Of a stretch of 45,607 bases of DNA, positions 1 through 7,788 are shown piece after piece (positions within the stretch are counted from its first letter, which is position 1; each line of letters opens with the position of its first letter). The notes under the pieces were generated by a model. It saw only the letters and a program-made list of their open reading frames with translations. It was not told where the DNA came from and did not search any database. The stretch is taken from positions 45,488 through 91,094 of the forward strand of contig NZ_JAUFPN010000194.1 of the NCBI RefSeq assembly GCF_030409335.1, written 5' to 3'. The position numbers and the translations under genes were made by a program. Source of the stretch: Paeniroseomonas aquatica. Its GTDB lineage: Bacteria > Pseudomonadota > Alphaproteobacteria > Acetobacterales > Acetobacteraceae.

Positions 1-434
1 GCGCCCGGGCCGAAGCCGACCCGGTTGCCGGCGACCAGCGCCGCGGCCAGCAGGCCGAGCCCGGCCGCCAGGGCGCGGCGGCGGGTGAAGGCCTCGGCGA
101 GCAGGACGGCGGCGCCGGCGGCGGTCGCCACCGGGATCAGCCCGACCACCAGCGCGGCGACCCCGGCCTCCATCCCGGCCGCCATGCCGGCATAGATCCC
201 GGCGTAATGCCCGCCCTGCAGCAGCAGCCCGACCATGGCCGCATGGCCAAGCGCCGCGCCGCGCGGCCAGGGCGCCCGGCGCAGCAGCGCCAGCCCGGCC
301 AGGATCGCCGCCGCCGCGGCGAAGCGGAGGCCGGTGACGGCGAAGGGAGGGCCATGCCGGATGGCGAGGGCGCCGAACAGGATCCCGCTGCTCCAGAGCG
401 GCACGAAGACGCCGCCGGCGAGCCACGGGGGCAT
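1..434 (-). CDS. EamA/DMT-family permease, 3' end beyond window
   Basis: Reading the minus strand from an ATG at 434 gives an open frame to the window edge (about 144 residues, C-terminal part missing). It starts MPPWLAGGVFVPLWSSGILF, followed by a GLRF motif and several hydrophobic helices. The W-S-S-G in helix 1 and the GLRF segment are typical of the first EamA repeat of drug/metabolite transporters of the inner membrane; the substrate cannot be read. The start lies 20 bp after the response regulator stop, so the two genes probably form an operon. No clear Shine-Dalgarno precedes the ATG, so a start slightly upstream or coupled translation is possible. Confidence 0.8.
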   Translation of the reverse strand, partial: MPPWLAGGVFVPLWSSGILFGALAIRHGPPFAVTGLRFAAAAAILAGLALLRRAPWPRGAALGHAAMVGLLLQGGHYAGIYAGMAAGMEAGVAALVVGLIPVATAAGAAVLLAEAFTRRRALAAGLGLLAAALVAGNRVGFGPG

Positions 435-454
435 CCGCAGCAGGGCGGGCCTGC

Positions 455-820
455 CTAGTCGGGGTCCCGGGCGGCGGCGTCGCGGATGGCATTGGCCAGC
501 GCGGCGGGGGCGAAGGGCTTCTCGAGGAAGCGCTCGTGGCGACGCAACGAATAATGCTCGGTCTCGGCGACCGTGCCGCTGATGAGGATGACGCCGATTT
601 CCGGGTGGCGGGCGCGGGCGACATCGGCCAGGTCGAAGCCGCTGAGGCCGTCGCCGAGGCTGATGTCGGTGACCAGCACGTCGGGCACCTGGCCGGCGCC
701 GAGCAGGATCAAAGCGTCCTCGGCGTTGGCCAGGCCGTTCACCTCGATGCCGGCCTCGCTCAGCGTATCGGACAAGGTCATGCGCAGCAGCGCATCGTCT
801 TCGATGAGCAGAACCTGCAT
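455..820 (-). CDS. Single-domain (CheY-like) response regulator
   Basis: The 121-residue protein is a lone receiver domain without output domain. It shows the acidic pocket Glu7-Asp8-Asp9, the likely phosphoacceptor Asp52 (VTDISLGDG), the switch Ser81 (LISGT) and the conserved Lys101 (EKPFAP). Such stand-alone receivers usually act by protein-protein contact or as phosphate relays from a histidine kinase; no kinase is visible nearby. A good Shine-Dalgarno (AGGGAGG) precedes the ATG at 820. The EamA permease gene follows closely on the same strand, so co-transcription is likely, though a functional link is only inferred. Confidence 0.9.
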   Translation of the reverse strand: MQVLLIEDDALLRMTLSDTLSEAGIEVNGLANAEDALILLGAGQVPDVLVTDISLGDGLSGFDLADVARARHPEIGVILISGTVAETEHYSLRRHERFLEKPFAPAALANAIRDAAARDPD

Positions 821-1063
821 CGCCGCCTCCCTGTCATGGCCCGTTGTGTCTCAGCGGTCCGCGTGGTCCACGAACCATGTTATGGCCTGCAAAGCGTGCA
901 GGGACCAGCCGTGGTGCCGCGGTGCAGACCCGACATGTGCGTGCAGGGCGGATCCGCAAACACATCCAGGGCGCATCCGCGCCGGCAATCCGGCGTTCGC
1001 AGGAGGGCGGAGGATCAGGGATGCCAGGCAGCCAGGGCGCGGTGGCCGCGTGACGCACTCGTG
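821..1063. other. Divergent intergenic region, no gene seen
   Basis: This 243-bp stretch separates the divergent response regulator and DUF6311 genes and should hold both promoters. I see a short near-palindrome (CGTGGTCCACG, around 867-877) but no convincing -35/-10 pair and no RNA gene. An ATG at 1021 has a good purine-rich leader but opens a frame that stops at 1053, so it is not the start of the downstream gene. Confidence 0.5.
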
Positions 1064-2728
1064 ATGGGTGGACGGGAGGGCCGCGGGGACTGGCCCGGCG
1101 GCGTGATGGCGGCCCTGCTCGGGGCCGCCCTGGTGGTGGGGGTCTTCGGCCTCGCCGCGCTGAACCCCTGGAACCAGGGCTGGCTGCTGGCCGGCCCGCT
1201 GGGGCCGGACCCGGTGCAGCTCTGGCTGGGCTGGAGCTACTTCCGCGCCTCGCCCTGGCTGCTGCCGCCCGGCGCCAACCCGGCCTACGGCATGGAACTG
1301 GGCACCGCGATCTACTTCGCCGATGCCATCCCCCTGCTGGCGCTGGCCTTCAAGGCGCTGCGCGGGGTGCTGGAGGTGCCGCAATACGTCGGCCCCTGGC
1401 TGCTGGCCTGCGGCCTGCTGCAGGGCTACCTGGGCTGGCGGCTGGTCGGGCTGGCGACGCGGGACCCGCTGGCCCGGGTCTGCGGCGCCGGCCTGCTGGT
1501 GCTGCAGCCGATGCTGGTCAACCGCATGGCGGGGCACACCCCGCTGGCCGGGCAATGGACCCTGCTGGCCGCCCTGCTGCTGGCCTGCACGCCGGTGGAG
1601 GCCCGGGAGAGGCCCTGGCGCCGCGGACTGCTCTGGGCGCTGCTGCTGGCCACGACCAGCCTGATCCACGCCTACCTGCTGGCCATGGCCGGGCCGCTCT
1701 GGGCCGCCGACCGGCTGCGCCGCGGCCGGCCCGGGCTGCTGCCCGAGGTCCTGGCGGTGCCGGGCGCGGTGGCCGCGGCGCTCTGGGCGGGCGGCTTCTT
1801 CCTGCTGCGCGGCGGGCATGACGGCGGGCCGGGCCATGACCTCGGCGGCTACGGCACCTGGAATTTCGACCTGCTGGCCTTCTTCGACGGCGGGCTGTGG
1901 TCGGGGCTGCTGCCGGACCTGCCGGATCCCGGCCATTGGGAGGCCGGCAGCAGCTACCTCGGCCTGGGCGGGCTGCTGCTGCTGGCGATCGGCCTCCTCG
2001 CCCTGGTGCAGCGGCCGCGGCCGATCCCGCGCCGCCTCTGGCCGCTGCTGGCGGCGCTGCTGGGGCTGCTCGCCTTCGCCATCACGCCGCGGGTGACCAT
2101 CGGCGGCGCCGGCGGCACCATCCTGGCTCTGCCGGACCGGGTGCTGGCCGTCGCCGGGGCGCTGCGCAACGCCGAGCGCATGGTCTGGCCGCTGGCCTAT
2201 GCGCTGCTGCTGGGGGCCATGGCGGCGATGGCGCACCGCTGGGGAGGGCGGCGGACCGGCTGGGTGCTGCTGGCTCTGCTGGCGGTGCAGGCGGTGGACC
2301 TGCGGCCCGGCCTCGCCCGGCGGCATGCGCTGGTGGCCGGGGCGCCGGCCGGGGTGCCGCCGCGGCTGTTCGATCCCTTCTGGGACGAGGCCGCCGGCCG
2401 CTATGCCCGGGTCCGCGCGGCGCCGGCCGGGAACATGGGCGAGGGCTGGGAATCCATCGCCCGCTTCGCCGCCAGCCACGGCATGCCGACCGACAGCATC
2501 TACATGGCGCGGGTCGATGCCGCCGCCGCCGCGGCGCTGCGGGACAAGGTGGCCGACATCCTGCGCAGCGGCCGCTACGAGCCGGGCACGCTCTATGTCC
2601 TGCGGGATGCCGAGAGCCTCGCCCTGGCCCGTGCCGCGGCCGACCCGCGGCGCGACCGCATCCTGCAGGCGGATGGCTACTGGGTGCTGGCCCCCGGCTG
2701 GCACGACCGGAGCCCGGCCGGCGGCTGA
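1064..2728 (+). CDS. DUF6311 family polytopic membrane protein
   Basis: About 554 residues. The N-terminal part has the DUF6311 signature: an FRASPWLLPPGANPAYGMEL segment, then a TAIYFADAIPLLALAFK segment, followed by roughly ten hydrophobic helices. The C-terminal soluble part (about residue 430 on) has FWDEAAGRYARVRAAP, an FAASHGMPTDSIYMARVD stretch and a final DGYWVLAPGW, also typical of the family. DUF6311 proteins resemble GT-C type membrane glycosyltransferases, so a role in lipid-linked or surface sugar transfer is plausible but inferred. The start at 1064 (or GTG 1061) is uncertain because no good ribosome-binding site is seen; ATG 1106 is another option. Confidence 0.8.
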   Translation: MGGREGRGDWPGGVMAALLGAALVVGVFGLAALNPWNQGWLLAGPLGPDPVQLWLGWSYFRASPWLLPPGANPAYGMELGTAIYFADAIPLLALAFKALRGVLEVPQYVGPWLLACGLLQGYLGWRLVGLATRDPLARVCGAGLLVLQPMLVNRMAGHTPLAGQWTLLAALLLACTPVEARERPWRRGLLWALLLATTSLIHAYLLAMAGPLWAADRLRRGRPGLLPEVLAVPGAVAAALWAGGFFLLRGGHDGGPGHDLGGYGTWNFDLLAFFDGGLWSGLLPDLPDPGHWEAGSSYLGLGGLLLLAIGLLALVQRPRPIPRRLWPLLAALLGLLAFAITPRVTIGGAGGTILALPDRVLAVAGALRNAERMVWPLAYALLLGAMAAMAHRWGGRRTGWVLLALLAVQAVDLRPGLARRHALVAGAPAGVPPRLFDPFWDEAAGRYARVRAAPAGNMGEGWESIARFAASHGMPTDSIYMARVDAAAAAALRDKVADILRSGRYEPGTLYVLRDAESLALARAAADPRRDRILQADGYWVLAPGWHDRSPAGG

Positions 2729-2797
2729 GCCGGCCGCCCGCTGCCCAGCCGCCCCGTCCCCCGCTACACTCCCGGCCCATCAAGGGGAGGCATGGCC

Positions 2798-3556
2798 ATG
2801 GACATCTCGGGCATCGCGGCACTGGTGACCGGCGGCGGCTCCGGCCTCGGCGCCGCCACGGCGGAGGCGCTGGCCGCGGCCGGCGCGCATGTGGTGGTGA
2901 TGGACCTGCGGCAGGAGGCGGCGGCGGCGGTCGCGGCGCGGATCGGCGGCGTCGCGGTGGCGGGCGACGTGGCCGAGGAGGGGGCGGTCGCGGCGGCGCT
3001 GGATGCGGCCGAGGCCCTGGGCCCGCTGCGGCTGGCGGTGAACTGCGCCGGCATCGCCCCGGCCGCGCGCGTCGCCGGCCGCCAGGGGCCGCATCCGCTC
3101 GGGCTGTTCGAGCAGGTGGTGCGGGTGAACCTGATCGGCACCTTCAACGTGCTGCGCCTGGCCTCGGCGCGGATGGCGGCGCTGGAGCCGCAGGCCAGCG
3201 GCGAGCGCGGGCTGGTGGTGAACACCGCCTCCATCGCCGCCTACGAGGGCCAGATCGGCCAGTGCGCCTATGCCGCCAGCAAGTCCGGCGTGGTCGGGCT
3301 GACGCTGCCGGCCGCCCGCGAGCTGGCACGCTTCGGCATCCGGGTGATGACCCTGGCGCCGGGGCTGATCGAGACGCCGATGCTGGCCGGGCTGGCGCCC
3401 GAGGCGCGGGAGGCGCTGGGCCGGCTGCCGCTGTTCCCGAACCGGCTGGGCCGGCCGGATGAATATGCCAGCATGGTGCTGGCCATCGCCGCCAATCCGC
3501 TGCTCAACGGCGAGACGATCCGCCTCGACGGCGCGCTGCGGCTGACGCCCGCCTGA
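2798..3556 (+). CDS. SDR oxidoreductase, 3-hydroxyacyl-CoA dehydrogenase type 2-like
   Basis: A classical short-chain dehydrogenase of about 252 residues: NAD(P)-binding TGGGSGLG at residues 11-18, NCAG at 82-85, and the catalytic Ser145, Tyr158 and Lys162 (YAASK). The C-terminal segment (PGLIETPMLAGL, LFPNRLGRPDEYASMV) matches the branch related to human HSD17B10 / 3-hydroxy-2-methylbutyryl-CoA dehydrogenase, so oxidation of short 3-hydroxyacyl-CoAs is the best guess. I prefer the ATG at 2798 because GGGGAGG (2784-2790) lies seven bases before it; ATG 2792 is too close. It ends 7 bp from a convergent small lipoprotein gene. Confidence 0.88.
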   Translation: MDISGIAALVTGGGSGLGAATAEALAAAGAHVVVMDLRQEAAAAVAARIGGVAVAGDVAEEGAVAAALDAAEALGPLRLAVNCAGIAPAARVAGRQGPHPLGLFEQVVRVNLIGTFNVLRLASARMAALEPQASGERGLVVNTASIAAYEGQIGQCAYAASKSGVVGLTLPAARELARFGIRVMTLAPGLIETPMLAGLAPEAREALGRLPLFPNRLGRPDEYASMVLAIAANPLLNGETIRLDGALRLTPA

Positions 3557-3563
3557 CCCGGCC

Positions 3564-3743
3564 TCAGGCCCGGGCGCTGTAGGCCGGGGCCGGCAGGCGT
3601 TGCAGCGGCGGCAGCGCCGCCGGTCCGGGACGGCGCCAGGCCGGCGCCTCCGCGTTGTCGTGCCACTGCGGCGCGCCGAAGCTGTTCGCGGCGCAGCCCG
3701 GCAGGGCGGTGGCCAGCAGCAGTGCCAGGATCCGGTATCGCAT
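3564..3743 (-). CDS. Small putative lipoprotein (59 aa)
   Basis: Begins MRYRILALLLATALPGCAAN, a short basic n-region, hydrophobic core and lipobox (ALPGC, Cys17), so export and lipid attachment at the membrane are likely. The mature part is about 43 residues, proline- and alanine-rich, with no domain I recognise. GGGGAA precedes the ATG at 3743. It is convergent with the SDR gene and divergent from a second tiny lipoprotein gene 206 bp away. Function unknown; a chance frame is possible, but a lipobox right after a well-placed start makes it likely real. Confidence 0.65.
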   Translation of the reverse strand: MRYRILALLLATALPGCAANSFGAPQWHDNAEAPAWRRPGPAALPPLQRLPAPAYSARA

Positions 3744-3867
3744 CCGCCCAATTCCCCGTTCGGCCGATCCGGCCAGCCTTGCATGCTCGGCGGCCGGTGT
3801 CCTCCTCGATTTGCGTGGCGCGGCGGCCGCCGGTCCCGGGATTCGCCGGGCCGATCGCGCGGCAGGC

Positions 3868-3894
3868 GGAACCAATGTCCAGGGGGAACGTATT
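3868..3894 (+). promoter_or_regulatory. EcfG-type (general stress sigma) promoter candidate
   Basis: GGAAC at 3868-3872, a 16-base spacer, then CGTATT at 3889-3894. The alphaproteobacterial EcfG consensus is GGAAC-N16/17-CGTT, so only one core -10 base differs. It points at the small lipoprotein gene starting at 3950; transcription would start near 3901 and give a leader of about 50 bases. Confidence 0.5.
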
Positions 3895-3902
3895 GCCGCC
3901 AT

Positions 3903-3926
3903 GGCGCCGCGCCACGAAGCGGCGCC
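3903..3926 (+). repeat. Hairpin in the leader of the small lipoprotein gene
   Basis: GGCGCCGC at 3903-3910 and GCGGCGCC at 3919-3926 pair perfectly over 8 bp with an 8-base loop. It would lie at the very 5' end of the transcript from the EcfG-like promoter, where a stable stem could protect the RNA or adjust translation. The role is inferred. Confidence 0.45.
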
Positions 3927-3949
3927 GCCCCCTGGATCGAGGACCCGCC

Positions 3950-4066
3950 ATGCGTCACGTCACCCTGCTGATCGCCGTCACCCTCGGGCTGGCGGGCTGC
4001 GTCAGCTTCAGCAGCAGCAACCCGAACCCACCGGCGCGCGACACCGTCGTGGTCCCCTCCCGCTAG
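3950..4066 (+). CDS. Very small lipoprotein (38 aa)
   Basis: Thirty-eight residues beginning MRHVTLLIAVTLGLAGCVSF: a classic lipoprotein signal with lipobox LAGC (Cys17), leaving a mature peptide of only 22 residues rich in Ser, Asn and Pro. GAGG sits about eight bases before the ATG. An EcfG-like promoter and a leader hairpin lie directly upstream, which resembles the known control of entericidin-type small lipoproteins by general stress sigma factors in alphaproteobacteria; this is not an entericidin by sequence. Its TAG stop shares a CTAG with the stop of the convergent DUF2459 gene. Confidence 0.7.
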   Translation: MRHVTLLIAVTLGLAGCVSFSSSNPNPPARDTVVVPSR

Positions 4067-4770
4067 GATCGCACCGGGGCCGGTGACGCCGGCACAGCGA
4101 CCCCGGCCTGCCGCTGCGCCGCGACCGCCCTGGCCCGCAGCATGACCTGGCGGGCCAGGACGACCCCCGGGACCCGCAGCGGCAGCCCGGCCATGGCCAG
4201 CGCCTCGGCGGTCCAGGTGTTGCAGGTATAGGTGGCGGCATAGGTCATGCCGGAGGCGAGGAACACGCTGCCGGGATAGGGGCCTTCCGCGAAGGGCCGC
4301 AGCCGGCCGCCGGCCTCCGTCCCGCCGCGGTCGAGGCTCCCGGCGACGAAGGCCTGCAGCCGGGCGAATTCGAGCGCCGACAGCGGCAGGGGCACGACGT
4401 CCTCCGGCCCGAAGGCGGCCTCGGGGGCGGTGGCCAGCGCGGTCAGCAGGATGGCGCCGCGCCCCGGCAGCAGCGCCCGCAGCATCGCAAGCGGCGTCTC
4501 CTCCCGCCCCAGCAGGAAGGCGCGGTCGCCGAAGCCGAAGACCAGGTGGCGGGCGCCGGGAAAGCCCTCGGCCAGGCCGGCCAGCGCGGGGTGCAGCCCG
4601 GCCGCCGGCAGCGCGATATCGGTGTGCCAGCCGCGCCCGACGACATGAACGAGGGTGGTGGGGCCGCCGGCCGCGGCGGGCGGCGGCGGCGGCCGGGTGG
4701 CACAGCCGGCGAGGGCCAGCGCCAGGCCCAGCAGCGCCTGGCGCCGGGAGGCGGCGCCGGGCGCGGTCAA
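4063..4770 (-). CDS. DUF2459 / TIGR02117 family lipoprotein
   Basis: About 235 residues. A Tat-like or Sec signal with lipobox LALAGC (Cys near 23) is followed by the DUF2459 signature: VVGRGWHTDIALP, LVFGFGDRAFL and YTCNTWTAEALAMAGLPL. The family is known from urease-neighbouring and other loci but has no established activity; the Cys/His/Asn-Trp pattern hints at a periplasmic hydrolase-like fold (inference). The start is a TTG at 4770 whose TTGA overlaps the crotonase stop, so it is probably translationally coupled to that gene. The stop TAG is shared on the opposite strand with the tiny lipoprotein gene through CTAG. Confidence 0.85.
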   Translation of the reverse strand: MTAPGAASRRQALLGLALALAGCATRPPPPPAAAGGPTTLVHVVGRGWHTDIALPAAGLHPALAGLAEGFPGARHLVFGFGDRAFLLGREETPLAMLRALLPGRGAILLTALATAPEAAFGPEDVVPLPLSALEFARLQAFVAGSLDRGGTEAGGRLRPFAEGPYPGSVFLASGMTYAATYTCNTWTAEALAMAGLPLRVPGVVLARQVMLRARAVAAQRQAGVAVPASPAPVRS

Positions 4771-5561
4771 TCGCCCAGTTGCGGCAGGTTGAAGCGGTCC
4801 GCCGGATCATCCCATCCCTTGAAGCGCGGAGGCCGCTTCTCGGCGAAGGCGGCGCGGGATTCCATCAGGTCGGACTTGGCGCCGTGGTCGTGCAGCTTCG
4901 CCGCCAGCGCCTCGAAGACCGGGGCCGGCTTCGGCCGCATCTGCCGCATGAGGTGGATGGTATTGACGCGGGAGGCCGGCGGCAGCGTCAGCAGATGCGC
5001 CGCCATCTCGAGCGCGGTCGGCAGCAGCGCCTCGGGCGCCACCAACCGGTTCAGGAAGCCGAGCTCGTAAAAACGCTCGGCGGTGAAGCGGTAGCCGAGC
5101 GCCATCTCCAGCGCGATGGCATAGGGCAGGTTGGCGATGGTGCCGTGGTTGTAGCCGCCGAGCAGCCAGCGCTTCGCCTCCGAGACCTCGAAGACCGCGC
5201 CCTGCACGGCGACGCGCAGGTCGGTGCGCTCCACCAGCATGAAGCCGCCGCCCATGGCGAAGCCGTTGATGGCGGCGATGACCGGCTTCTCCAGCGCGCC
5301 GGCCATGAAGGGGTCCTCGCCCGGCGGGCGGCGGCCGCCCGGGGCGCCGTCGGCAAGCGATTCCTTCATGTCCTCGCCGGCGCAGAAGCCGCGGCCGGTG
5401 CCGGTGAGGATGCCGACCTCCAGCCCGGGGTCGGTGCGGAAGCCGGTCCAGATCTCGGCCAGGGCGCAGCGCAGCTCGTGGTTCAGCGCATTCATCCGCT
5501 CCGGCCGGTTCAGCCGCACCACCAGCACCTGCCCGTGCCGTTCGGTCTCGACCACGCTCAT
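4767..5561 (-). CDS. Enoyl-CoA hydratase/isomerase (crotonase) family protein
   Basis: A 264-residue crotonase fold. The oxyanion-hole motifs are intact: GRGFCAGEDMKE (residues 56-67) and NGFAMGGGFML (99-109). By eye, the position of the first catalytic Glu of rat enoyl-CoA hydratase (Glu144) is Met108 here, while the second (Glu164) is kept as Glu128 (VSEAKRW). That argues against a standard hydratase and for an isomerase, hydrolase or other crotonase reaction on an acyl-CoA. The DUF2459 gene overlaps its stop by 4 bp. The ATG at 5561 starts MSVVETERHG, a normal N-terminus for the family. Confidence 0.85.
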   Translation of the reverse strand: MSVVETERHGQVLVVRLNRPERMNALNHELRCALAEIWTGFRTDPGLEVGILTGTGRGFCAGEDMKESLADGAPGGRRPPGEDPFMAGALEKPVIAAINGFAMGGGFMLVERTDLRVAVQGAVFEVSEAKRWLLGGYNHGTIANLPYAIALEMALGYRFTAERFYELGFLNRLVAPEALLPTALEMAAHLLTLPPASRVNTIHLMRQMRPKPAPVFEALAAKLHDHGAKSDLMESRAAFAEKRPPRFKGWDDPADRFNLPQLGD

Positions 5562-5583
5562 CGCCGCATCCCTCCGCCGCCTT

Positions 5584-5600
5584 CCGCCACTCTGTGGCGG
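5584..5600. repeat. 17-bp perfect inverted repeat between divergent genes
   Basis: CCGCCAC-TCT-GTGGCGG, a perfect 7-bp palindrome with a 3-base centre, lies 22 bp before the crotonase start and 90 bp before the RTX start. Its position suggests an operator or an RNA hairpin in the crotonase leader; neither can be decided from sequence. Confidence 0.45.
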
Positions 5601-5651
5601 GCGGCGGCGGGGTGCAACGGGGGGAGGTCCGGCCCCCCGCCCTAAACCAGG

Positions 5652-5681
5652 GCGACAATATTATATGCGATAGACTATACT
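5652..5681 (+). promoter_or_regulatory. Weak sigma70-like promoter candidate for the RTX gene
   Basis: An unusually AT-rich patch (5655-5680) precedes the RTX start. TATACT at 5676-5681 fits a -10 box, with GCGACA (5652-5657) 18 bases upstream as a poor -35. If used, the transcript would start only a few bases before the ATG at 5691. An alternative -10 is TATTAT at 5659-5664, but it has no -35. Confidence 0.3.
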
Positions 5682-5690
5682 GGCGGGATC

Positions 5691-7751
5691 ATGGCCCAAT
5701 TCGTCGTCGCTCCCGATCCGACCTTCCCGCAGGACATCCCGGGATTCATGCGCAGCGGGGACTTCGCCACCCTGCGGGTGGTGACGGCCACCGCCACCCA
5801 GTACGTGGCGACCATGCTGGTCGCCAACCCCTATGCCGCCACCGGCGGGCCGGCGCAGGTCGAGGTGTCGCTGCAGTTCAAGGGCGTCGGCATGGTGTTC
5901 GACGGCGCCGTGCCCATCGGCGGCACCATCACCGAGGTGCTGCGGCTGCAGACCGGGGCCGGCGAGCCCTTCCTGTTCCTCGACGGCATCGGCATCGCCG
6001 GCGCCACCCTCGGCGCCCTGATCCGGGCCCGGGACGAGGCCGGCATCGCCGCGCTCATCCTCTACGGCGACGACACCATCACCGGCTCGTTCAATTCCAT
6101 CGCCGTCCATCCGAGCGGCGACCTGCTGCAGGGCTATGCCGGGGACGATGCCATCTACGGCCGCGAGGGCCTCGACACCCTCCTCGGCGGCGAGGGCCAT
6201 GACCGGATCCTGGCCGGCACCGGCGACGACCTGGGCTTCGGCGAGGCCGGCGACGACACCCTGTTCGGGGAGGCCGGCCAGGACACGCTGGACGGTGCCG
6301 CGGGCGCCGATGCCATCGCCGGCGGCACCGGCCACGACAGCCTGCTCGGCGGCATCGGCAACGATGCCCTGGTCGGCGAGGCCGGCAACGATACCCTGCT
6401 CGGCGAGGCCGGCGACGACCGGCTGACGGGCGGCGTCGAGGACGACTGGCTGGATGGCGGCGAGGGCCAGGACACGCTGGTCGGCGATTCCGGCAACGAC
6501 ACCATGCTGGGCGGCGCCGGCGCCGATTCGCTCTTCGCCGATACCGGCGCCGACCGGCTCGACGGCGGCCCGGGCAACGACACCCTCGACGGCGGCAACG
6601 ACGCGGACCTGCTGGCCGATGCGGCCGGCGACAACGAGCTGCGCGGCGGCGAGGGGCTGGACACGCTGATCGGCGGCGCCGGCCAGGACACGCTGATGGG
6701 CGGCGGCAACCCGGATGTCATGGCGGGCGGGGCGGGCAGCGACGTCTACTACGCGGACGACGCCGCCGACGTGATCTACGAGAATCCCGGCGAGGGCATC
6801 GACGAGGTCCGCGCCTCCGCCAGCGTCTACCTCTATGCCGGCATCGAGAACCTCACCCTCATCGCCGCGACCGGCAACAGCTTCGGCGTCGGCAACGCGC
6901 TGGACAACGTCCTCACCGGCAACGAGGGCGAGAACCTGCTGATCGCCGGCGCCGGGGCCGACACCGCCTATGGCGGCCTGGGCAACGATGTCCTCTACGG
7001 CGAGGACGGCGCCGACCGGCTGTTCGGCGGCGGCGATACCGACTACCTCATCGGCGGCGGCGGCGCGGACAGCGCGGATGGCGGCTCCGGCAGCGATGCC
7101 CTCTACGGCGAGGCGGGGAACGACAGCCTGGTCGGCGGCGAGGGCTTCTTCACCGATATCCTCATCGCCGGCGAGGGCGCCGACACGCTGGACGGCGACA
7201 GCGGCCTGGCCGACTACGACCTGATGGACGGCGGGGCGGGGGACGACACCTATGTCGTCGACACCTCCGCCGACCTGACCTTCGAGGCGCCCGGCGGCGG
7301 CAGCGACCTCGTCCTCGCCGATATCCCGGGCGGCGGCTACTACCTCTATGCCAATACCGAGGCGCTGGTCCTGCTCGGCACCACTGCCTACGGCGTCGGC
7401 AACGAGCAGGCCAACCTGCTGGTCGGCAATGCCGGCGGCAACTACCTGCTGGGCGGCGCCGGCGACGACACCCTGGACGCCAAGGCCGGCGACGACGTGC
7501 TGTTCGGCGAGGCCGGCGCCGATGTCTTCGAATTCCAGCGGGGCAGCGGCGGGGATCTCATCGCCGACTTCTCCCGCGGCACCGACCGCATCCAGCTGGT
7601 CGACTTCGCGGCGGCGAGCTTCGCCGCGGTCCGCGCCGCCAGCTTCGACAATGGCGGGATCGCGGTGATCAACCTCGGCGACGGCGACTTCGTCATGCTG
7701 CGGGGGGTCGCCGCGGCCGAGCTGGCCGCGGCGGATTTCATCTTCGGCTGA
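5691..7751 (+). CDS. RTX-type calcium-binding repeat protein, likely type I secreted
   Basis: 686 residues, acidic and glycine-rich. Residues 1 to about 145 form a non-repeat N-terminal domain I do not recognise. From there to about 335 come dense nonapeptide repeats of the GGxGxDxLx type (for example GGEGHDRIL, GEAGNDTLL), which bind calcium in a beta-roll. Two inserts with the pattern VYLYAGIENLTLIAATGNS and GNxxDNxLxGN (about 350-415 and 510-580) are the common VCBS-like spacer of large RTX proteins. The C-terminus (VFEFQRG, LIADFSRGTDRIQL, DFIFG) is typical of uncleaved type I secretion signals. No ABC/MFP exporter genes are in the window. Function outside the cell is unknown. Confidence 0.88.
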   Translation: MAQFVVAPDPTFPQDIPGFMRSGDFATLRVVTATATQYVATMLVANPYAATGGPAQVEVSLQFKGVGMVFDGAVPIGGTITEVLRLQTGAGEPFLFLDGIGIAGATLGALIRARDEAGIAALILYGDDTITGSFNSIAVHPSGDLLQGYAGDDAIYGREGLDTLLGGEGHDRILAGTGDDLGFGEAGDDTLFGEAGQDTLDGAAGADAIAGGTGHDSLLGGIGNDALVGEAGNDTLLGEAGDDRLTGGVEDDWLDGGEGQDTLVGDSGNDTMLGGAGADSLFADTGADRLDGGPGNDTLDGGNDADLLADAAGDNELRGGEGLDTLIGGAGQDTLMGGGNPDVMAGGAGSDVYYADDAADVIYENPGEGIDEVRASASVYLYAGIENLTLIAATGNSFGVGNALDNVLTGNEGENLLIAGAGADTAYGGLGNDVLYGEDGADRLFGGGDTDYLIGGGGADSADGGSGSDALYGEAGNDSLVGGEGFFTDILIAGEGADTLDGDSGLADYDLMDGGAGDDTYVVDTSADLTFEAPGGGSDLVLADIPGGGYYLYANTEALVLLGTTAYGVGNEQANLLVGNAGGNYLLGGAGDDTLDAKAGDDVLFGEAGADVFEFQRGSGGDLIADFSRGTDRIQLVDFAAASFAAVRAASFDNGGIAVINLGDGDFVMLRGVAAAELAAADFIFG

Positions 7752-7788
7752 GGCGCCGGGCGGCCTGCGCGGCCGGCCGGTGGCGCCT
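7751..7788. terminator. Bidirectional terminator candidate between RTX and GST genes
   Basis: AGGCGCC (7751-7757) and GGCGCCT (7782-7788) pair perfectly, with an inner CGGCC/GGCCG stem. The structure fills the whole gap between two convergent genes and touches both stop codons. There is no U-tract, so termination is inferred from position. Confidence 0.4.

Noticed and set aside
844-1053. Short frame including an ATG at 1021 with a good Shine-Dalgarno
   Set aside because: It ends at 1053, is out of frame with the DUF6311 gene and has no protein-like features.
851-2704. 617-codon open frame antisense to the DUF6311 gene
   Set aside because: Gln/Arg/Pro-rich translation typical of shadow frames; the plus strand shows conserved DUF6311 signatures.
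6120-7540. Repetitive DNA that could suggest a CRISPR or tandem array
   Set aside because: The repetition is in codons for the calcium-binding nonapeptides, with variable unit sequence and no spacers.
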